A program made the translations under genes and the position numbers. Below the pieces are notes generated by a model. It worked only from the letters and a program-made list of their open reading frames with translations, was not told where the DNA came from and searched no databases. A DNA stretch of 64,000 nucleotides. Source: Indibacter alkaliphilus LW1 (GTDB lineage: Bacteria > Bacteroidota > Bacteroidia > Cytophagales > Cyclobacteriaceae). The stretch spans positions 124,001-188,000 of the forward strand of contig NZ_ALWO02000045.1 of the NCBI RefSeq assembly GCF_000295935.2. Direction: 5' to 3'. Within the stretch, counting starts at the first letter, position 1; every line of letters begins with the position of its first letter. Positions 41,324 through 50,114 of this stretch are shown here, in pieces.

Positions 41324-42367
41324 TTATGCTGTAGCTCCTCCACAACTGGACCCTGCTCCGGCAGTGCAGCCAAAACAATGTTGGTTCACAACAATTTCCC
41401 TCTCTTTCAAAGCATTTTGTTTCCAATCTTTGATGTGTTGGGAACCGGGGCTGTTTACTTTCAGTTCAAGCATTTGATTAAAGTCACAATCATAAAGATA
41501 GCCATCCCAACCAACGGAAACTGTACTTCTGCACATGACATTGGAAGCTGCGGAAGGGTTATAGGACGAAATCAATTTTTCCATGTAAGCTTCATAATTG
41601 CCGCTTCTCTGTAGATACTCCAAAAATCTGCTAATGGGAATATTGGTAATAGTAAACAGTGAATTGAATTCTACAGCATACTGGTTACTCAATTTCTTTT
41701 TGAATTCCGCCTCAAGTCCTTCTTGTGAACCCGGTAAAAATGCACCGGAAGGATTATAAACAAGATTTAGGACCAAACCTGTCCCAGGAATTCCATAACC
41801 GATTTCATTGAGCATGCGTAAGGCCTTGATTGACTTTTCAAAAACCCCGTCACCTCTTTGAGCATCTGTCTTGGCTGCATTGAAATAAGGCAGTGAGGAC
41901 ACTACTTCAATTTTGTTTTCTTTGTAAAACTCAGGAAGGTCATGGTACTTGGGGTTGGCAAGTATAATAGTCAGGTTACACCTTACAATGATATTGATCT
42001 CGGAATCTATAGCCCGGATTTCGGATACGAACCAGCGGAAATGAGGATTCATTTCAGGTGCTCCTCCGGTCAAGTCTACCGTTCTGATTTTGTTTTCCCG
42101 GATCACTTTCAGGCAATGGTTCATGACCTCCCTTTCCATGATTTCCTTTCGGTCAGGGCCTGCGTCCACATGGCAATGCTTACATACCTGATTGCACATT
42201 TTACCCATGTTAATTTGAAGAATTTCGATCTGGGTGGGTTTTAAGGGAAAAAGCCCTGACTCTTCCAGTTTGCTTTCGAAGGTTCCTCCGAAATCAGTGG
42301 ACTCGAGTAATTCAATTTCATATTTGGAGCTGGATAATGGATGATTCTGTGCTTTGAGTGACTTCAT
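41324..42367 (-). CDS. arsS: Arsenosugar biosynthesis radical SAM protein
   Basis: A 347-residue radical SAM enzyme. The [4Fe-4S] motif is CNQVCKHC (about 58-65) in a GKMCNQVCKHCHVDAGPDR context, followed by VDLTGGAPEMNPHFRWFVSEI. The C-terminus has a cysteine-rich tail CFGCTAGAGSSCGG that could bind an auxiliary cluster. ArsS joins a 5'-deoxyadenosyl group to dimethylarsenite, giving the arsenosugar precursor. It begins at the stop of the peroxidase-like gene (TAATG, one-base overlap) and ends 2 bases before TIGR04282. Confidence 0.94.
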   Translation of the reverse strand: MKSLKAQNHPLSSSKYEIELLESTDFGGTFESKLEESGLFPLKPTQIEILQINMGKMCNQVCKHCHVDAGPDRKEIMEREVMNHCLKVIRENKIRTVDLTGGAPEMNPHFRWFVSEIRAIDSEINIIVRCNLTIILANPKYHDLPEFYKENKIEVVSSLPYFNAAKTDAQRGDGVFEKSIKALRMLNEIGYGIPGTGLVLNLVYNPSGAFLPGSQEGLEAEFKKKLSNQYAVEFNSLFTITNIPISRFLEYLQRSGNYEAYMEKLISSYNPSAASNVMCRSTVSVGWDGYLYDCDFNQMLELKVNSPGSQHIKDWKQNALKEREIVVNQHCFGCTAGAGSSCGGATA

Positions 42368-42699
42368 TACATGGATATTTCTTTGACTTTATTCATCATT
42401 TGGGTGCTGTGCACGAGAGATGCGCCTCCTCTTATGGCTGCAGCAACGTGTACAGCTTCCATCATTTGCTCCTCGTCGCAGCCTTTTTCCATACTGTCTA
42501 CAGTATAAGCATCAATGCAATAAGGGCACTGTACAGCATGGGCTACGGCCAGGGCAATGAGTGATTTTTCTCTTGCAGTAAGTGCTCCTTCTTTGAACAC
42601 TTCTCCGTAATAATCGAAAAATTTGTCAGCCATGGATTTTTGAAAATCTCCAATGTTACCAAATTTTTTAAGGTCTTCAGGATTGTAGTAAGTTTTCAT
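42367..42699 (-). CDS. Arsenosugar biosynthesis-associated peroxidase-like protein (CMD/AhpD fold)
   Basis: A 110-residue carboxymuconolactone decarboxylase/AhpD-like protein. The redox pair CPYC in AVQCPYCIDAYT (about 57-63) and the end AVHVAAAIRGGASLVHSTQM fix the family. In arsenosugar cassettes a CMD protein of this size regularly precedes ArsS; it may reduce As(V) or methylarsenical intermediates through its CxxC, but that is not proven. First gene of the seven-gene minus-strand operon. Confidence 0.9.
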   Translation of the reverse strand: MKTYYNPEDLKKFGNIGDFQKSMADKFFDYYGEVFKEGALTAREKSLIALAVAHAVQCPYCIDAYTVDSMEKGCDEEQMMEAVHVAAAIRGGASLVHSTQMMNKVKEISM

Positions 42700-43028
42700 G
42701 CGATTTTTAAATTAGATTTTTACGTGGTTTTATCTGAAAGAAGCTGGTTTTCAATAGGATCACAATTAGCGTATGTTAAAAACCATAAGTGTGATTTTTG
42801 ATTGAGCTTCAAATGAATTAAAGTTGATCCTAAATAATTACGAACAAGTTAGAATAAATGGATTTATTAGATTTTAAAATGTCATGGTACAGACAATTTA
42901 TTAATCTTTTGGGTAAAAGTATATTTGATTGGATAAAGTTTAGAAAAATATATTCATTGACCAATCTATAAAGAAACTTCACAAAACCATCAAAGAGGGG
43001 ATTTTGAATTTCTTGTAATGGTTTTTCC
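42700..43028. other. 329-base region holding the arsenosugar operon promoter
   Basis: Both neighbours are on the minus strand, so this region contains the end of the PAP2 transcript and the promoter of the arsenosugar operon. AAAACCAT (42983-42990) and ATGGTTTT (43018-43025) form an 8-pair inverted repeat with a long loop just after the PAP2 stop, a weak terminator at best. I found no clear dyad of ArsR type and no gene. Confidence 0.4.
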
Positions 43029-43595
43029 TCACACCCCTGAAATTAAGGTTTTGGTTTTTTTGGAGATCATATATGCTAAAAGGGCACTGACAACACCCAC
43101 AACGGCTCCGACTAAAACATCTCCTGGAAAATGAACACCTAAATAAATCCTGGTGTATGAAAATATCGCTGCCCAGAGGAATAGCCAGTTTATGGCTGGG
43201 TACCTAAAACTTAGGGTCAAACTCATTATAGTTGCGATAGCAAAACTATTTGCGGCATGGGAAGAAGCGAAACCATATTTACTGCTGCAATTGCCATAAT
43301 GATGAATAATATCCTTGAATTCGGGATCGTAACAAGGGCGCATCCTTTCAAAAAATGGTTTCATAAAGGATGAAGTAAACTGATCTGCAAATAAAATTGT
43401 CAGACCAATGGCTATAGCTATCCACCACCCGGATTTTCCATGAGCTTTCCAGATCAAAAAACAGAGAAATGCATACATAGGAATCCATGGCTTCGTCTGG
43501 GTCAGGAAATACATGATAGGATCTAAAAAATCAGTATGAAATCCATTTAGGTAAATAAACAGTTGATGATCCAACTCCAAAAGTAATTCCAGCAT
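43029..43595 (-). CDS. PAP2-family membrane phosphatase
   Basis: A 188-residue inner-membrane protein with five or six helices. The three acid-phosphatase motifs are present: KPFFERMRP, SSHAAN (variant of PSGH) and RIYLGVHFPGD, each with its catalytic Arg, His or His-Asp. Likely substrates are undecaprenyl pyrophosphate or phospholipid phosphates. It begins 3 bases after the hemF stop and is probably co-transcribed with hemF and the TrpF-like gene. Confidence 0.9.
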   Translation of the reverse strand: MLELLLELDHQLFIYLNGFHTDFLDPIMYFLTQTKPWIPMYAFLCFLIWKAHGKSGWWIAIAIGLTILFADQFTSSFMKPFFERMRPCYDPEFKDIIHHYGNCSSKYGFASSHAANSFAIATIMSLTLSFRYPAINWLFLWAAIFSYTRIYLGVHFPGDVLVGAVVGVVSALLAYMISKKTKTLISGV

Positions 43596-43598
43596 CTA

Positions 43599-44495
43599 TT
43601 ATATATTTATCCAGTCAATATCCTTTTTCAGCAATGATAGTGTTTCCATTTCTGCCGATCCGGGTTTAGCTTGGTGCATATACTCCCAATTGGCAGCAGG
43701 AGGCATACTCATCAAGATACTTTCAGTCCTGCCGTTGGTGTCTAATCCAAATTTGGTTCCGGCATCCCAAACCAAGTTGAATTCAACATACCGCCCTCTT
43801 CTTAAAGCCTGCCATTTCTTGTGCTCAGGGCCAAAAGCCATTTGATGATTTTTACCCATAAAATACCGATAGACATTAGGGAAAAGGTACCCTACTTCCT
43901 TTACAAATGAAAAGATTCCCTCCATTTCCTCAGGCTTAGAGCTGCTTAATCTATCGAAGAAAATTCCACCAATTCCACGGGTTTCATTTCTGTGTTTGAT
44001 GAAAAAATAATCATCTGCCCATTTTTTGAACTTGGGGTAATAATCCGGATTGAATCGGTCGCAGGTGTTCTTTACTTCTTGATGAAAAAACCTTGCGTCA
44101 TCTTTATCCACATAATGTGGGGTAAGGTCTATACCACCACCAAACCATTTCACGCCATTGCTCATTTCGAAGTATCTGATGTTCATGTGAATGATGGGGA
44201 CCATTGGGTTTTCCGGGTGAAGCACTATAGATACACCTGTTGCATAAAAATCAGATTTATCAAGTTTTAGCTTCTTGAGGATTTTTTCCGGAGTAGGGCC
44301 TTCCACCGCCGAAAATGCAACACCGCCTTTTTCTATGATTTTGCCACCTTGGAATATTCTTGTCCTTCCACCACCTCCTTCAGGTCTTTTCCAAAGGTCT
44401 TCCTTGAATTTTCCTTGGCCATCTTCCAGTTCCAATTCCTGGCAGATATGGTCCTGAATATTTCTGAAATCTTCTGTTATGCTCAATTTATCCAT
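43599..44495 (-). CDS. hemF: Oxygen-dependent coproporphyrinogen III oxidase
   Basis: A 298-residue cytoplasmic enzyme that decarboxylates coproporphyrinogen III to protoporphyrinogen IX using O2. Signature stretches: GGGGRTRIFQGGKIIEKGGVAFSAV, NPMVPIIHMNIRYFEM, WFGGGIDLTPHY, GIGGIFFDRL, RRGRYVEFNLVWDAGTKFGL and ILMSMPPAANWEY. Length and order match HemF. It follows the TrpF-like gene by 42 bases and is followed directly by PAP2. Confidence 0.97.
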   Translation of the reverse strand: MDKLSITEDFRNIQDHICQELELEDGQGKFKEDLWKRPEGGGGRTRIFQGGKIIEKGGVAFSAVEGPTPEKILKKLKLDKSDFYATGVSIVLHPENPMVPIIHMNIRYFEMSNGVKWFGGGIDLTPHYVDKDDARFFHQEVKNTCDRFNPDYYPKFKKWADDYFFIKHRNETRGIGGIFFDRLSSSKPEEMEGIFSFVKEVGYLFPNVYRYFMGKNHQMAFGPEHKKWQALRRGRYVEFNLVWDAGTKFGLDTNGRTESILMSMPPAANWEYMHQAKPGSAEMETLSLLKKDIDWINI

Positions 44496-44537
44496 TGTCT
44501 TGGTTTGATGTAATTTTGGATACTGAAATTCAAAAAA

Positions 44538-45164
44538 TCAATCCTCTATTTCAAGTGTTTCCAAAATCTCAGCAAGCTCGTCAAAATCTTTGAGCCCAGG
44601 TTTGATTTCATCTCCGCCTTCTAAGGAGATGCCTTTGATATTTGTTTGATCTACCGTTTTTTCAATGTTGGAGGCCTCCAAACCAAAGCCCAACAATACC
44701 TGACATCCTTCTGCTAAAATTCTGATTTTTTCGATTACAGATGCATTGAGAGCCAATTGCTCAGAGGTCAATAGGAGCGTTACATGATGTTCGTCATAGG
44801 AACGAGATTTTTTGATCAGCTCATCTAAATCTGTTATGTCTTCGAGTTTTTGATGAAGAATAATCCCAAAGCCAGTATTTACCAGCATTTTGAGGTGAAT
44901 TTCTTCCTGGATTTGAATATGATGAATGCCTTGGTATTCTTTGAGATGGGTGAGAATTCTTTCTGGATGCGTATGTTCAAACTCAGCCACATATTCCAGA
45001 CCTGAAAGCCAGTCGGTGATTTCTTTGAATTTTTCGGGCGAGATAAAATTTTTACTGTTTTCTTCCAAGTTGAAACCCATCAGGTTGACCTGCATTCCTG
45101 CACAATAGCGTGCGTCTGAAAGGTTATTGACTGAGGATATTTTCACAAAAGTTTTTAATGCCAT
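44538..45164 (-). CDS. TrpF-fold (phosphoribosylanthranilate isomerase-like) protein lacking catalytic residues
   Basis: A 208-residue (beta/alpha)8 protein. It aligns over its full length with PRA isomerase: N-terminal strand KISSVNNLSDARYCAGM for the TrpF KICGIT block, MGFNLEENSKNFISPEK, and LEGGDEIKPGLKDFDEL for SSGVE..PG.KD. However, the catalytic base Cys of KICG is Ser10, and the catalytic Asp at the end of strand 5 is Thr133 (LLLTSEQ). Active-site losses at both positions make isomerase activity unlikely. No other trp gene is nearby. It lies 42 bases before hemF on the same strand. A non-enzymatic or changed role is inferred. Confidence 0.8.
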   Translation of the reverse strand: MALKTFVKISSVNNLSDARYCAGMQVNLMGFNLEENSKNFISPEKFKEITDWLSGLEYVAEFEHTHPERILTHLKEYQGIHHIQIQEEIHLKMLVNTGFGIILHQKLEDITDLDELIKKSRSYDEHHVTLLLTSEQLALNASVIEKIRILAEGCQVLLGFGLEASNIEKTVDQTNIKGISLEGGDEIKPGLKDFDELAEILETLEIED

Positions 45165-45247
45165 TTCTAATTATCTTGTTAATTGTGACGCTAAGGTAAA
45201 AGATTTCATGCGAAAAATGTATTTTTAGCACGTGCTTAAAGCTCCCT

Positions 45248-45922
45248 ATGTTGAAGAAGGTTTATATACTCTTTATTTTTGCTTTGATTTCCTGTGTGGA
45301 AACGGAGAATCCGCTTACAGACTTTGGTCAGGACTATCAGCCATTGGCAGTAGGTAAGTTTTGGGTTTACCAAGTAAGCGAGACAATAGTTTTTGGTGAA
45401 GGAGATGCAGAGGAACGCGATTTTTTTATAAGGGATGTAGTCCAATACAGTTACAGGAATGCTGAAGATGAAGTGGTTTTCGTTTTAAAAAGAGAAACTT
45501 CCACTGATTTAAACTCTTGGATGGGTGAAGGGAATTACTCTTTACTAATTCGCAGAAATACATTAGTTCGTCAATTTGAAAACCAAATTACCGTGCCTTT
45601 GGTTTTTCCTCCGGAGCTTGGTAGAACTTGGGACGCAATGGCCTATAATGCTTCAGTTACAGATATGTATGAGGTAGACTTCAGGGGGAATGTTACTTTG
45701 GGAGAACAGACTTTTCAAAGATCCGTAAGGGTTCTTCAGGAAATGGAAGATGATGAAATTACCTTTAGAGACAAGCGTTATGAAGTATATTCAAGAGGAG
45801 TTGGTATGATTGAGCAATATTCTGAGGTTTTTACCTATTGTTCAAGGAATGATTGTCTTGGAGAAATGATATTGAATTCAGGTAGGCAAACCCACCTAAA
45901 AATTATAGAATATGGAGGTTAA
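45248..45922 (+). CDS. Lipoprotein, function unknown
   Basis: A 224-residue protein with a short signal peptide and lipobox (ALISC, mature from CVETENPL). The sequence continues with PLAVGKFWVYQVSETIVFG and beta-rich stretches, a pattern seen in Bacteroidota lipoproteins with YceK/DUF-like domains; no family recognised. Its end overlaps the start of the subtilase by 11 bases, so both are expressed together. The palindrome AGCACGTGCT (45227-45236) lies 11 bases before the start. Confidence 0.8.
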   Translation: MLKKVYILFIFALISCVETENPLTDFGQDYQPLAVGKFWVYQVSETIVFGEGDAEERDFFIRDVVQYSYRNAEDEVVFVLKRETSTDLNSWMGEGNYSLLIRRNTLVRQFENQITVPLVFPPELGRTWDAMAYNASVTDMYEVDFRGNVTLGEQTFQRSVRVLQEMEDDEITFRDKRYEVYSRGVGMIEQYSEVFTYCSRNDCLGEMILNSGRQTHLKIIEYGG

Positions 45923-47561
45923 AAAACTTTACATGACTTTTTTATTTTTATTGTGCTTTGGGCTTTGGGGACAAGCTCAAAACAGATATGCTGTACATTT
46001 TAAATACAAACCACAGGAAAAATTTTCTTTGGCTAATCCTGCGGATTTTTTAAGTCCGATGGCTGTAGAGAGAAAAGCCCGGTTTTCAGTAGAATTGGAT
46101 AGTTTGGATCTTCCCGTATCAGAAAAGTATATAGAAACGATCAAGCCTTTTGTTGTGGAAATTCTTTATCATTCTCATTGGCTAAATGCCTCCTTGGTTA
46201 TTGCTAACCCTGAGATGATAGAGCAGGTGATGGACCTTGATATCGTCGAAGATGTGATTTTGGCGGCCCCTGGCTTTGTCCCTCAAGGTAGGGTAGGTTC
46301 AAAAAGCAATGAAAAAGCAGGTTTCAACATTCACCTGAAAACCAAAAATTCAAAGTCTACAGAGGCTCCGTTTGAATTTCAAAACCAGCTTCTTGGAATA
46401 CAAGAAATGCATGAGGAAGGCTTTAGAGGGAAAGGGGTTACCGTAGCTGTTTTTGATGCAGGCTTTCCAGGGGTCAATACTATTCCCACTTTATCCCATA
46501 TTGTAGAAAATGGGAAATTGCTTGGAGGCAAAAACTTTGTTCATCCTTGGGATAAAGATATTTTCAAGTATAACCAGCATGGATCAAATGTTTTGTCATT
46601 GATTGCCTCAAATGATCCAGAGACCTTAGTGGCAGGTGCTCCTGATGCCAATTTCATCCTTTGTATCACAGAGGAAGTTCCTACCGAATATAGGATTGAG
46701 GAATATAATTGGGTGAAAGCTGCCGAATATGCAGATAGTCTAGGTGTAGACATCATCAATAGTTCTTTGGGTTATCTGGACTTCGATGACAAAGAGATGG
46801 ATTACACCTTTGAAGACTTGGATGGGGAAACAGCCTTGATTACAAAAGGCGCTAATATTGCTTCTGAAAAAGGTATTTTGGTTGTGACTTCTGTAGGAAA
46901 CTATGGGAGTAGAGGCCTCTCTTCTTTGACCGCACCGGCAGATGGCAAAGGAGTGTTGTCTATAGGCTCTGTTAATGGCAATCTTGACCGTTCAGGATTC
47001 AGTTCACAGGGACCTACCTCAGATGGTCGGTTCAAGCCCGAATTGACTACAAATGGTGAACAAGTCTGGCTGATGAGGTCTAATGGAAATCTAGGAAGAG
47101 CAAATGGGACATCTTTCTCAGCACCGCAAATTGCGGCATTGGCAGCAGGCCTATGGGAAGCAAAGCCGGATTGGAACAAGGATCAACTCTTAGAAGCCCT
47201 ATATAGAAGTGCAAGTAATTTTGAAGACCCTGATAACTTCTTGGGTTATGGCATTCCTAATTTTACCAAAGCCTATTTGGGAGAAATACTCAATATCATT
47301 ACTGTAGAAGAGGAAAAATCCTGGAAAATTTTCCCTAATCCAATCAGCGGCAATTCATTATTTGTCAACTTTGGAGACCTATACCAAGGGGAATTTTCCT
47401 TGTTTGATATGCATGGAAAAGTTCTTCAGCAATTGACCGTTAGCAGGGATTCGCTTCAAGAACCCTTTCAAATTCAGATTCCCACTTTGAATAATGGCAT
47501 GTATATAGTAGAGATGCACTCTGGAAAGGATGTGAGGAGGACAAAATTGTTGAAAAAATAG
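45912..47561 (+). CDS. S8 subtilisin-like peptidase with type IX secretion sorting domain
   Basis: A 549-residue exported serine protease. After a signal peptide (MTFLFLLCFGLWGQAQ) comes a propeptide-like region to about 165 and the S8 domain with Asp in VTVAVFDAGFPG, His in NQHGSNVLSLIAS and Ser in NGTSFSAPQIAALAAGL. The last 75 residues, WKIFPNPISGNSLFVNFGD ... NGMYIVEMHSGKDVRRTKLLKK, form a T9SS type A sorting domain, so the protein is sent across the outer membrane and anchored or released there. It overlaps the preceding lipoprotein gene, which may be a partner. Confidence 0.93.
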   Translation: MEVKKLYMTFLFLLCFGLWGQAQNRYAVHFKYKPQEKFSLANPADFLSPMAVERKARFSVELDSLDLPVSEKYIETIKPFVVEILYHSHWLNASLVIANPEMIEQVMDLDIVEDVILAAPGFVPQGRVGSKSNEKAGFNIHLKTKNSKSTEAPFEFQNQLLGIQEMHEEGFRGKGVTVAVFDAGFPGVNTIPTLSHIVENGKLLGGKNFVHPWDKDIFKYNQHGSNVLSLIASNDPETLVAGAPDANFILCITEEVPTEYRIEEYNWVKAAEYADSLGVDIINSSLGYLDFDDKEMDYTFEDLDGETALITKGANIASEKGILVVTSVGNYGSRGLSSLTAPADGKGVLSIGSVNGNLDRSGFSSQGPTSDGRFKPELTTNGEQVWLMRSNGNLGRANGTSFSAPQIAALAAGLWEAKPDWNKDQLLEALYRSASNFEDPDNFLGYGIPNFTKAYLGEILNIITVEEEKSWKIFPNPISGNSLFVNFGDLYQGEFSLFDMHGKVLQQLTVSRDSLQEPFQIQIPTLNNGMYIVEMHSGKDVRRTKLLKK

Positions 47562-47615
47562 TTAGGGAAGCTGTTTTTTGCTTGTTTTGCAGATTATCTT
47601 TTAAAAGCCCAGATT

Positions 47616-48266
47616 ATGCCCGTTCAAATTGCCCCCTCTGTATTGGCCTGTGACTTTGCCAATATTCAAAGAGAAGTTGAAATGCTCAATACCTCTGAAG
47701 CCGATTATATTCATGTGGATATTATGGATGGTGTTTTTGTTCCAAATATTTCATTTGGTATTCCAGTGACACAAGCTATTCACAAGCATGCCCGAAAACC
47801 ACTGGATGTACATTTGATGATAGTCAATCCTGATAATTACCTGGAGGCATTTAGAAATGCGGGTGCAGAAATTATTTCCGTACATTATGAGGCCTGTGAC
47901 CACTTGCATAGAACTTTACAAGCAATCAAACAGCTTGGAGCCAAAGCAGGAGTTGCCATCAATCCACATACTTCTGTAGACTTATTGGAAGATGTGATCA
48001 AAGATATAGACTTGGTATGCATCATGTCAGTTAACCCCGGTTTTGGAGGTCAAAAATTTATAGAAAATACTTATCAAAAGGTAGAGAAGCTTAAGAAACT
48101 GATATCGCACAAGGGAGCCGATACACTCATAGAAATTGACGGTGGTGTAAATAAAAACAATGCGTCACTTTTGATGGATGCAGGTGCGGATATTCTGGTT
48201 GCAGGAAGCTTTGTGTTTTCTTCTTCAAATCCTCATAAGACTATCCAAGACCTTAAAAAGCTTTAG
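47616..48266 (+). CDS. rpe: Ribulose-phosphate 3-epimerase
   Basis: A 216-residue TIM-barrel enzyme interconverting D-ribulose 5-phosphate and D-xylulose 5-phosphate in the pentose phosphate pathway. Metal-binding and catalytic segments are intact: APSVLACDFANI, HVDIMDGVFVPNISFG, DVHLMIVNPDNY, HYEACDH, MSVNPGFGGQKF and EIDGGVNKNNASLLMDAGADILVAGSFVF. It starts 54 bases after the subtilase. Confidence 0.97.
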   Translation: MPVQIAPSVLACDFANIQREVEMLNTSEADYIHVDIMDGVFVPNISFGIPVTQAIHKHARKPLDVHLMIVNPDNYLEAFRNAGAEIISVHYEACDHLHRTLQAIKQLGAKAGVAINPHTSVDLLEDVIKDIDLVCIMSVNPGFGGQKFIENTYQKVEKLKKLISHKGADTLIEIDGGVNKNNASLLMDAGADILVAGSFVFSSSNPHKTIQDLKKL

Positions 48267-48322
48267 AAATCAGGTAGATAGACTGTATTCCTTTGGTGTG
48301 TAGTATTTGCCATTTAACAAAT

Positions 48323-48368
48323 TTTAAGCCCTTTTTATTATTGAGTTTCTTGTGATATTGGGCTTAAA
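48323..48368. repeat. Inverted repeat downstream of rpe
   Basis: TTTAAGCCC (48323-48331) and GGGCTTAAA (48360-48368) form a perfect 9-pair inverted repeat with a 28-base loop. No T-run follows directly. It may end rpe transcription weakly or be an element of the next gene's leader (start 48425). Confidence 0.45.
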
Positions 48369-48424
48369 TTACTTTATTGTAAATTAATCAAGATTCACAT
48401 TATCAATTAAAACCAATTATTGCA

Positions 48425-48937
48425 ATGAAAAGAATATTCCTTTTGGCGCTTCTAATGTTCGGAGTTTTCAGTGTTCAAACCTTTGCTCAAGAAGAGAGCG
48501 AAGATGAAGTAACTGAAGAAGAAATGAAAAAGTATGCCGCTATGGAGGTAAAAGTCCAGAATTACATTCAGGAGAAACAAACTACCATGGAAACAATGAT
48601 CAAGGAAAATGAAACCTTGGGCGGAGGTGCTAGATACAATGAGTTGAAAGGTGCTTGGGGCAACGAAGAAAAGTTGGCTGAAATCGAAGCTACTGAAGAA
48701 GAGAAAGAAGCTTTTGCCGAAATTCAGGAATATATTGATTCCATTGGAGATGAAGTAAAAGAATATATGACAGGCCTGATTATGGATGCTGAAGTATTGG
48801 GTGCTGCTACTTATAATAAAGTAAGAAGAGCCATGAGTGCTGATCCATCAGTGAAAGAGCAAATCGACAACCTTATTGCCGAACTCAAAGAAAACGGTGA
48901 AGAAGAAGATAGCAGTGAAGGTGACGAAACCGACTAA
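48425..48937 (+). CDS. Acidic exported protein, function unknown
   Basis: A 170-residue protein with signal peptide (MKRIFLLALLMFGVFSVQTFAQ). The mature part is strongly acidic and almost wholly helical (EEMKKYAAMEVKVQNYIQEKQTTMETMIKE; EYIDSIGDEVKEYMTGLIMDAEVLG), ending in a Glu/Asp/Ser tail (EEEDSSEGDETD). It would be a periplasmic helical bundle. I do not recognise the family. Own transcription unit with a terminator 26 bases after the stop. Confidence 0.8.
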   Translation: MKRIFLLALLMFGVFSVQTFAQEESEDEVTEEEMKKYAAMEVKVQNYIQEKQTTMETMIKENETLGGGARYNELKGAWGNEEKLAEIEATEEEKEAFAEIQEYIDSIGDEVKEYMTGLIMDAEVLGAATYNKVRRAMSADPSVKEQIDNLIAELKENGEEEDSSEGDETD

Positions 48938-48962
48938 GCAATAAAATATTTTATTTATAAAG

Positions 48963-48996
48963 ATGGCTGTCAATTTTGGCAGCCATTTTGTTTTTT
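48963..48996 (+). terminator. Intrinsic terminator of the acidic exported protein
   Basis: ATGGCTG (48963-48969) pairs with CAGCCAT (48980-48986), then TTTGTTTTTT follows. Confidence 0.82.
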
Positions 48997-49039
48997 GTAC
49001 CTATATAATTTTTACTTTGGTACTCGTTAATCTTAAAGT

Positions 49040-50026
49040 ATGCAAAAATTTCTTCTGGTATTCTCCTTGTATTTTCTAAGTACAATCTTTGTTTTTTCAC
49101 AGGATGATATATTTGGTATTGATACCAAGGCCAGGCCGAGCAGAAAGTCCAACAACGAATTGGGGAATTTCACCAGAAATGTAGTGAGTATGTTTTCAGT
49201 GGAGTTTTCAGGTGGTGGGGCTTATTACAACCATTTGATGAATTTCAATTCAGAAATACCTTCCCAATATCCAATCGGTCAATATAGGAACCTGGATTTA
49301 CCCAGAGAACTTTCTGCAGAAGATACTGTCAGACTTACTTCAGGCAATTACGCCTACCCTGTAAATCTGGGTATAAGGATGAATCTTTTCAATACCATTA
49401 CTATAGGAGGCGGATATGGAAGGGAATTTGGCCAGGCAAGTTTTCCAAGAGGAGAAGATTACCAATTACCTTTTGATAGAGAACGCTATACTTTCGATAG
49501 GTATTATGGAACTGTCGGGTTGGTCTTATATGATGCCAGAAAAAGAGCTAAGTTCCTCAACTGGAGGTACAGAAAATATGCATCCCAAAATATTTATATG
49601 CAGGGTGAGAAAAACCAAAGAATCCGACAAAATTATCCTTGGAGATTTATTGCCGAAGGGGAGTTTGGAAATTTGATTCTTAGGCAAAACTTGGATCAAA
49701 GACTTCTACAGGCAGACCAACCTTTTTACAGTGTAGCCTTAAGAATAGAAAGAGACTTTTCGGAATATGCGCGACTTTTTGTAAAAGCAGGTGCAGAATT
49801 CAGAAATTTCATTTATCAGGCAGAAAATATTTCTGAATTTCAAAATTTAAGTCAGACCCTTTATGTAGCACAAGTGGGGATTTCAGTCAGCATGCCAGGT
49901 ACCAAAAGATGCAAAGTTCCGGGTTGTGGTGTGGTAATGAAGCACTTACATGATGGGGTTGAATACAGGGGCAGTTCTATCTTTAGATTTCAAAACCGTA
50001 AGGTAGGTCAATGGTACGGAAATTGA
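49040..50026 (+). CDS. Predicted outer-membrane protein, conserved C-terminal motif, function unknown
   Basis: A 328-residue protein with signal peptide (MQKFLLVFSLYFLSTIFVFSQ). Residues about 45-280 contain amphipathic beta strands (VSMFSVEFSGGGAYYNHLMNF, YPVNLGIRMNLFNTITIGGGYG, YARLFVKAGAEFRNFIY) as in a beta-barrel. The end is unusual: CKVPGCGVVMKHLHDG, with two cysteines and two histidines, then SSIFRFQNRKVGQWYGN. This looks like a conserved Cytophagales outer-membrane family, function unknown. It precedes gyrA by 88 bases. Confidence 0.8.
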   Translation: MQKFLLVFSLYFLSTIFVFSQDDIFGIDTKARPSRKSNNELGNFTRNVVSMFSVEFSGGGAYYNHLMNFNSEIPSQYPIGQYRNLDLPRELSAEDTVRLTSGNYAYPVNLGIRMNLFNTITIGGGYGREFGQASFPRGEDYQLPFDRERYTFDRYYGTVGLVLYDARKRAKFLNWRYRKYASQNIYMQGEKNQRIRQNYPWRFIAEGEFGNLILRQNLDQRLLQADQPFYSVALRIERDFSEYARLFVKAGAEFRNFIYQAENISEFQNLSQTLYVAQVGISVSMPGTKRCKVPGCGVVMKHLHDGVEYRGSSIFRFQNRKVGQWYGN

Positions 50027-50114
50027 TTTTTTAAGGTGTTCCATTGACCAAATAATGTATTTCAAAACCGTATTCTTTTTATTAACTTGCCAGCTTATTG
50101 AGCACGAATAAAAT

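Noticed and set aside
44538-45164. Assignment as a functional trpF
   Set aside because: Both catalytic residues are replaced and no other trp gene is adjacent, so the enzyme name would mislead.
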